Below are positions 5,660 through 6,627 of a stretch of DNA of 6,627 bases, in pieces; position 1 is the first letter of the stretch, and each line of letters opens with the position of its first letter. The translations under genes and the position numbers were made by a program. The notes beneath the pieces are model-generated. The model was not told the origin of the DNA. It made no database searches and saw nothing but the letters and a program-made list of their open reading frames with translations. Origin of the DNA: Alphaproteobacteria bacterium (GTDB taxonomy: Bacteria > Pseudomonadota > Alphaproteobacteria > Rhodospirillales > Rhodospirillaceae); assembly GCA_003250275.1 (NCBI GenBank), contig QKGW01000362.1, positions 1-6,627 on the forward strand, given 5' to 3'.

Positions 5660-6403
5660 TTATCGGCCGAGGTAGCCGCCGTCGACCGGAATGATCGCGC
5701 CGTCGACGTAGTCGGAAGCGGCGGAGGCGAGGAACAGCAGCGGCCCCTTCATGTCGTCGCCGTTGCCCCAGCGGTGCGCCGGAATGCGCGCGGTGATCTC
5801 GGCGTTGCGGCCCGCATCGGCGAGGAGCGCGGTGTTCATGTCGGTGGCCATGTAGCCCGGCGCGATCGCGTTGACGTTCACGCCGCGCCCCGCCCACTCG
5901 TTGGAGAGCGCCTTGGTCAGCTGCATCACGCCGCCCTTGCTCGCGGCGTAGGCGGGCACGGTGAAGCCGCCGAAGAACGAGAGCAGCGAGGCGATGTTGA
6001 TGATCTTGCCCTTGCCCTGCTCCAGCATCACCCGGCCGGCGAGCTGGCACAGCGCGAACACCGCGGTGAGGTTGACTTCGAGCACGTCCGCCCAGTCGTC
6101 GAGCGGGAAGTCCTCGCACTTGTGGCGGCGCTGGATGCCCGCCGCGTTGACGAGAACGTCGAGCCGCCCGCCGAGAAGCTTCACCGCCTCGGCGAAGCCG
6201 GTTTCGCGCGCCTTGGCGTCGGCGAGGTCGACGACGAGACCGGTCGCGCCGATCTCCTTGGCCGCAGCGTGCACGGATTCGGAGGTGCCGAAGATCACCA
6301 CCTTCGCCCCCGCATCCACCAGCGCCTCGGCCATGCCGCGGCCGAGGCCGCGGGTGCCGCCGGTTACGATCGCGGTCTTGCCGCTCAGATCGAACAGAGT
6401 CAC
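5660..6403 (-). CDS. kduD: KduD-like short-chain dehydrogenase (2-dehydro-3-deoxy-D-gluconate 5-dehydrogenase family)
   Basis: This cytoplasmic SDR oxidoreductase has 247 residues. Classical SDR motifs are present: TGGTRGLG (14-21) for the cofactor, NAAG (86-89, with the usual second Asn replaced by Ala), Asn111, Ser139, and Tyr152/Lys156 in YAASK. From memory, long stretches match E. coli KduD closely: INIASLLSF with GG and VPAY, GVMQLTK, NEWA, NVNAIAPGYMAT, AEI, RIPAHRWG, LASAASDYV. KduD reduces 2,5-diketo-3-deoxygluconate to KDG in uronate and pectin breakdown. The start is GTG at 6403, with AGGGGG at 6414-6409 overlapping the stop of the upstream gene. The gap is only 10 bases, so the genes are co-transcribed and probably coupled. 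Gluconate 5-dehydrogenases are close relatives, so the exact reaction is likely rather than certain; the KDPG-type aldolase nearby supports KDG. Confidence 0.85.
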   Translation of the reverse strand: MTLFDLSGKTAIVTGGTRGLGRGMAEALVDAGAKVVIFGTSESVHAAAKEIGATGLVVDLADAKARETGFAEAVKLLGGRLDVLVNAAGIQRRHKCEDFPLDDWADVLEVNLTAVFALCQLAGRVMLEQGKGKIINIASLLSFFGGFTVPAYAASKGGVMQLTKALSNEWAGRGVNVNAIAPGYMATDMNTALLADAGRNAEITARIPAHRWGNGDDMKGPLLFLASAASDYVDGAIIPVDGGYLGR

Positions 6404-6408
6404 GGGAT

Positions 6409-6414
6409 CCCCCT
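6409..6414 (-). promoter_or_regulatory. Ribosome binding site supporting the GTG start of kduD
   Basis: The minus strand reads AGGGGG here, five bases before the GTG at 6403. It overlaps the TGA stop of the upstream dehydrogenase (TGAGGGGG), which fits translational coupling. Confidence 0.65.
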
Positions 6415-6627
6415 CAGTTTTCGCAGTCCACCAGGACCTTCACGGTGTTGACCGCCGGATCGGCGATCATCTCGAACACGCCTTCGGAGCCGGTCAGCGG
6501 CACCACCTGGGTGACGATCTTCTCAAGCTCGCCGCTCAGCATCTCGGCGTAGCGCACCGACATCTCGAACTCGCGCTTGGTGTAGACGCGGCTGCCGACG
6601 ATGGTCTGCTCCTTGAAGTTGAGATCC
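6414..6627 (-). CDS. Zinc-type medium-chain alcohol/polyol dehydrogenase, C-terminal 70 residues only
   Basis: Only the 3' end lies in the window; the start is beyond the right edge. Reading the minus strand from 6626 gives 70 residues beginning DLNFKEQTIVGSRVYTK and ending TVKVLVDCEN, followed by TGA. The KEQTIVGSR stretch, the later helix with LTGSEGVFEMI, and the closing VKVLV strand are the typical end of zinc-dependent medium-chain dehydrogenases such as L-idonate 5-dehydrogenase, sorbitol dehydrogenase and threonine dehydrogenase. The zinc ligands and cofactor site are outside the window, so substrate and metal cannot be judged. Its stop is 10 bases from the kduD-like start, which places it in the same operon. 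A role as a sugar-acid or polyol dehydrogenase is inferred from the neighbours. Confidence 0.8.
   Translation of the reverse strand, partial: DLNFKEQTIVGSRVYTKREFEMSVRYAEMLSGELEKIVTQVVPLTGSEGVFEMIADPAVNTVKVLVDCEN

Noticed and set aside
4697..6451. Open frame of 584 codons on the plus strand opposite the dehydrogenase genes
   Set aside because: It has the same His/Arg/Asp-rich low-information composition and spans three genes, including their gaps, in antisense. No ribosome site or family motif supports it.

Overview
The window is a compact, very GC-rich stretch in which every supported gene lies on the minus strand, so transcription runs from right to left. The base composition, the strong third-position G/C preference, the tripartite TRAP transporter and the IclR-type regulator suggest a proteobacterium, most likely an alphaproteobacterium. 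That placement is an inference from style, not from a marker gene. No mobile element, CRISPR array, tRNA or rRNA is visible, and codon use looks native apart from one short patch in dctM.

Read in the direction of transcription, three blocks appear. (1) A dehydrogenase block (6627-4673): the 3' end of a zinc-type medium-chain dehydrogenase, a KduD-like short-chain dehydrogenase with a GTG start, and a CtBP-type D-2-hydroxyacid dehydrogenase. It is closed by a clear rho-independent terminator (4663-4633). (2) A TRAP transporter block (4520-1663): dctP (periplasmic binding protein), dctQ (small membrane subunit) and dctM (large membrane subunit). A stable hairpin lies between dctP and dctQ and a terminator-like hairpin follows dctM. 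(3) A regulator/aldolase block (1455 to beyond position 1): an IclR-family regulator followed 43 bases later by a KDPG-aldolase-family gene cut by the window edge. This block has a good sigma70-like promoter overlapped by one of two related 15-bp operator-like palindromes.

Together the genes look like a locus for uptake and breakdown of a sugar acid or uronate-derived compound. The TRAP system would import the organic acid. The dehydrogenases would interconvert keto and hydroxy forms; KduD-family enzymes make 2-keto-3-deoxygluconate (KDG) from its 2,5-diketo form. After phosphorylation by a kinase not seen here, the aldolase would split KDPG to pyruvate and glyceraldehyde 3-phosphate. The IclR protein is the natural candidate for local regulator, by analogy with KdgR, an IclR-family repressor that responds to KDG. 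The exact substrate cannot be read from the sequence, and the CtBP-type dehydrogenase is the step without an obvious place in the textbook pathway.

I did not find a wholly new system. The most interesting signals are the paired operators at the iclR promoter, a perfect hairpin made of rare codons inside dctM, and several palindromes in the intergenic regions.
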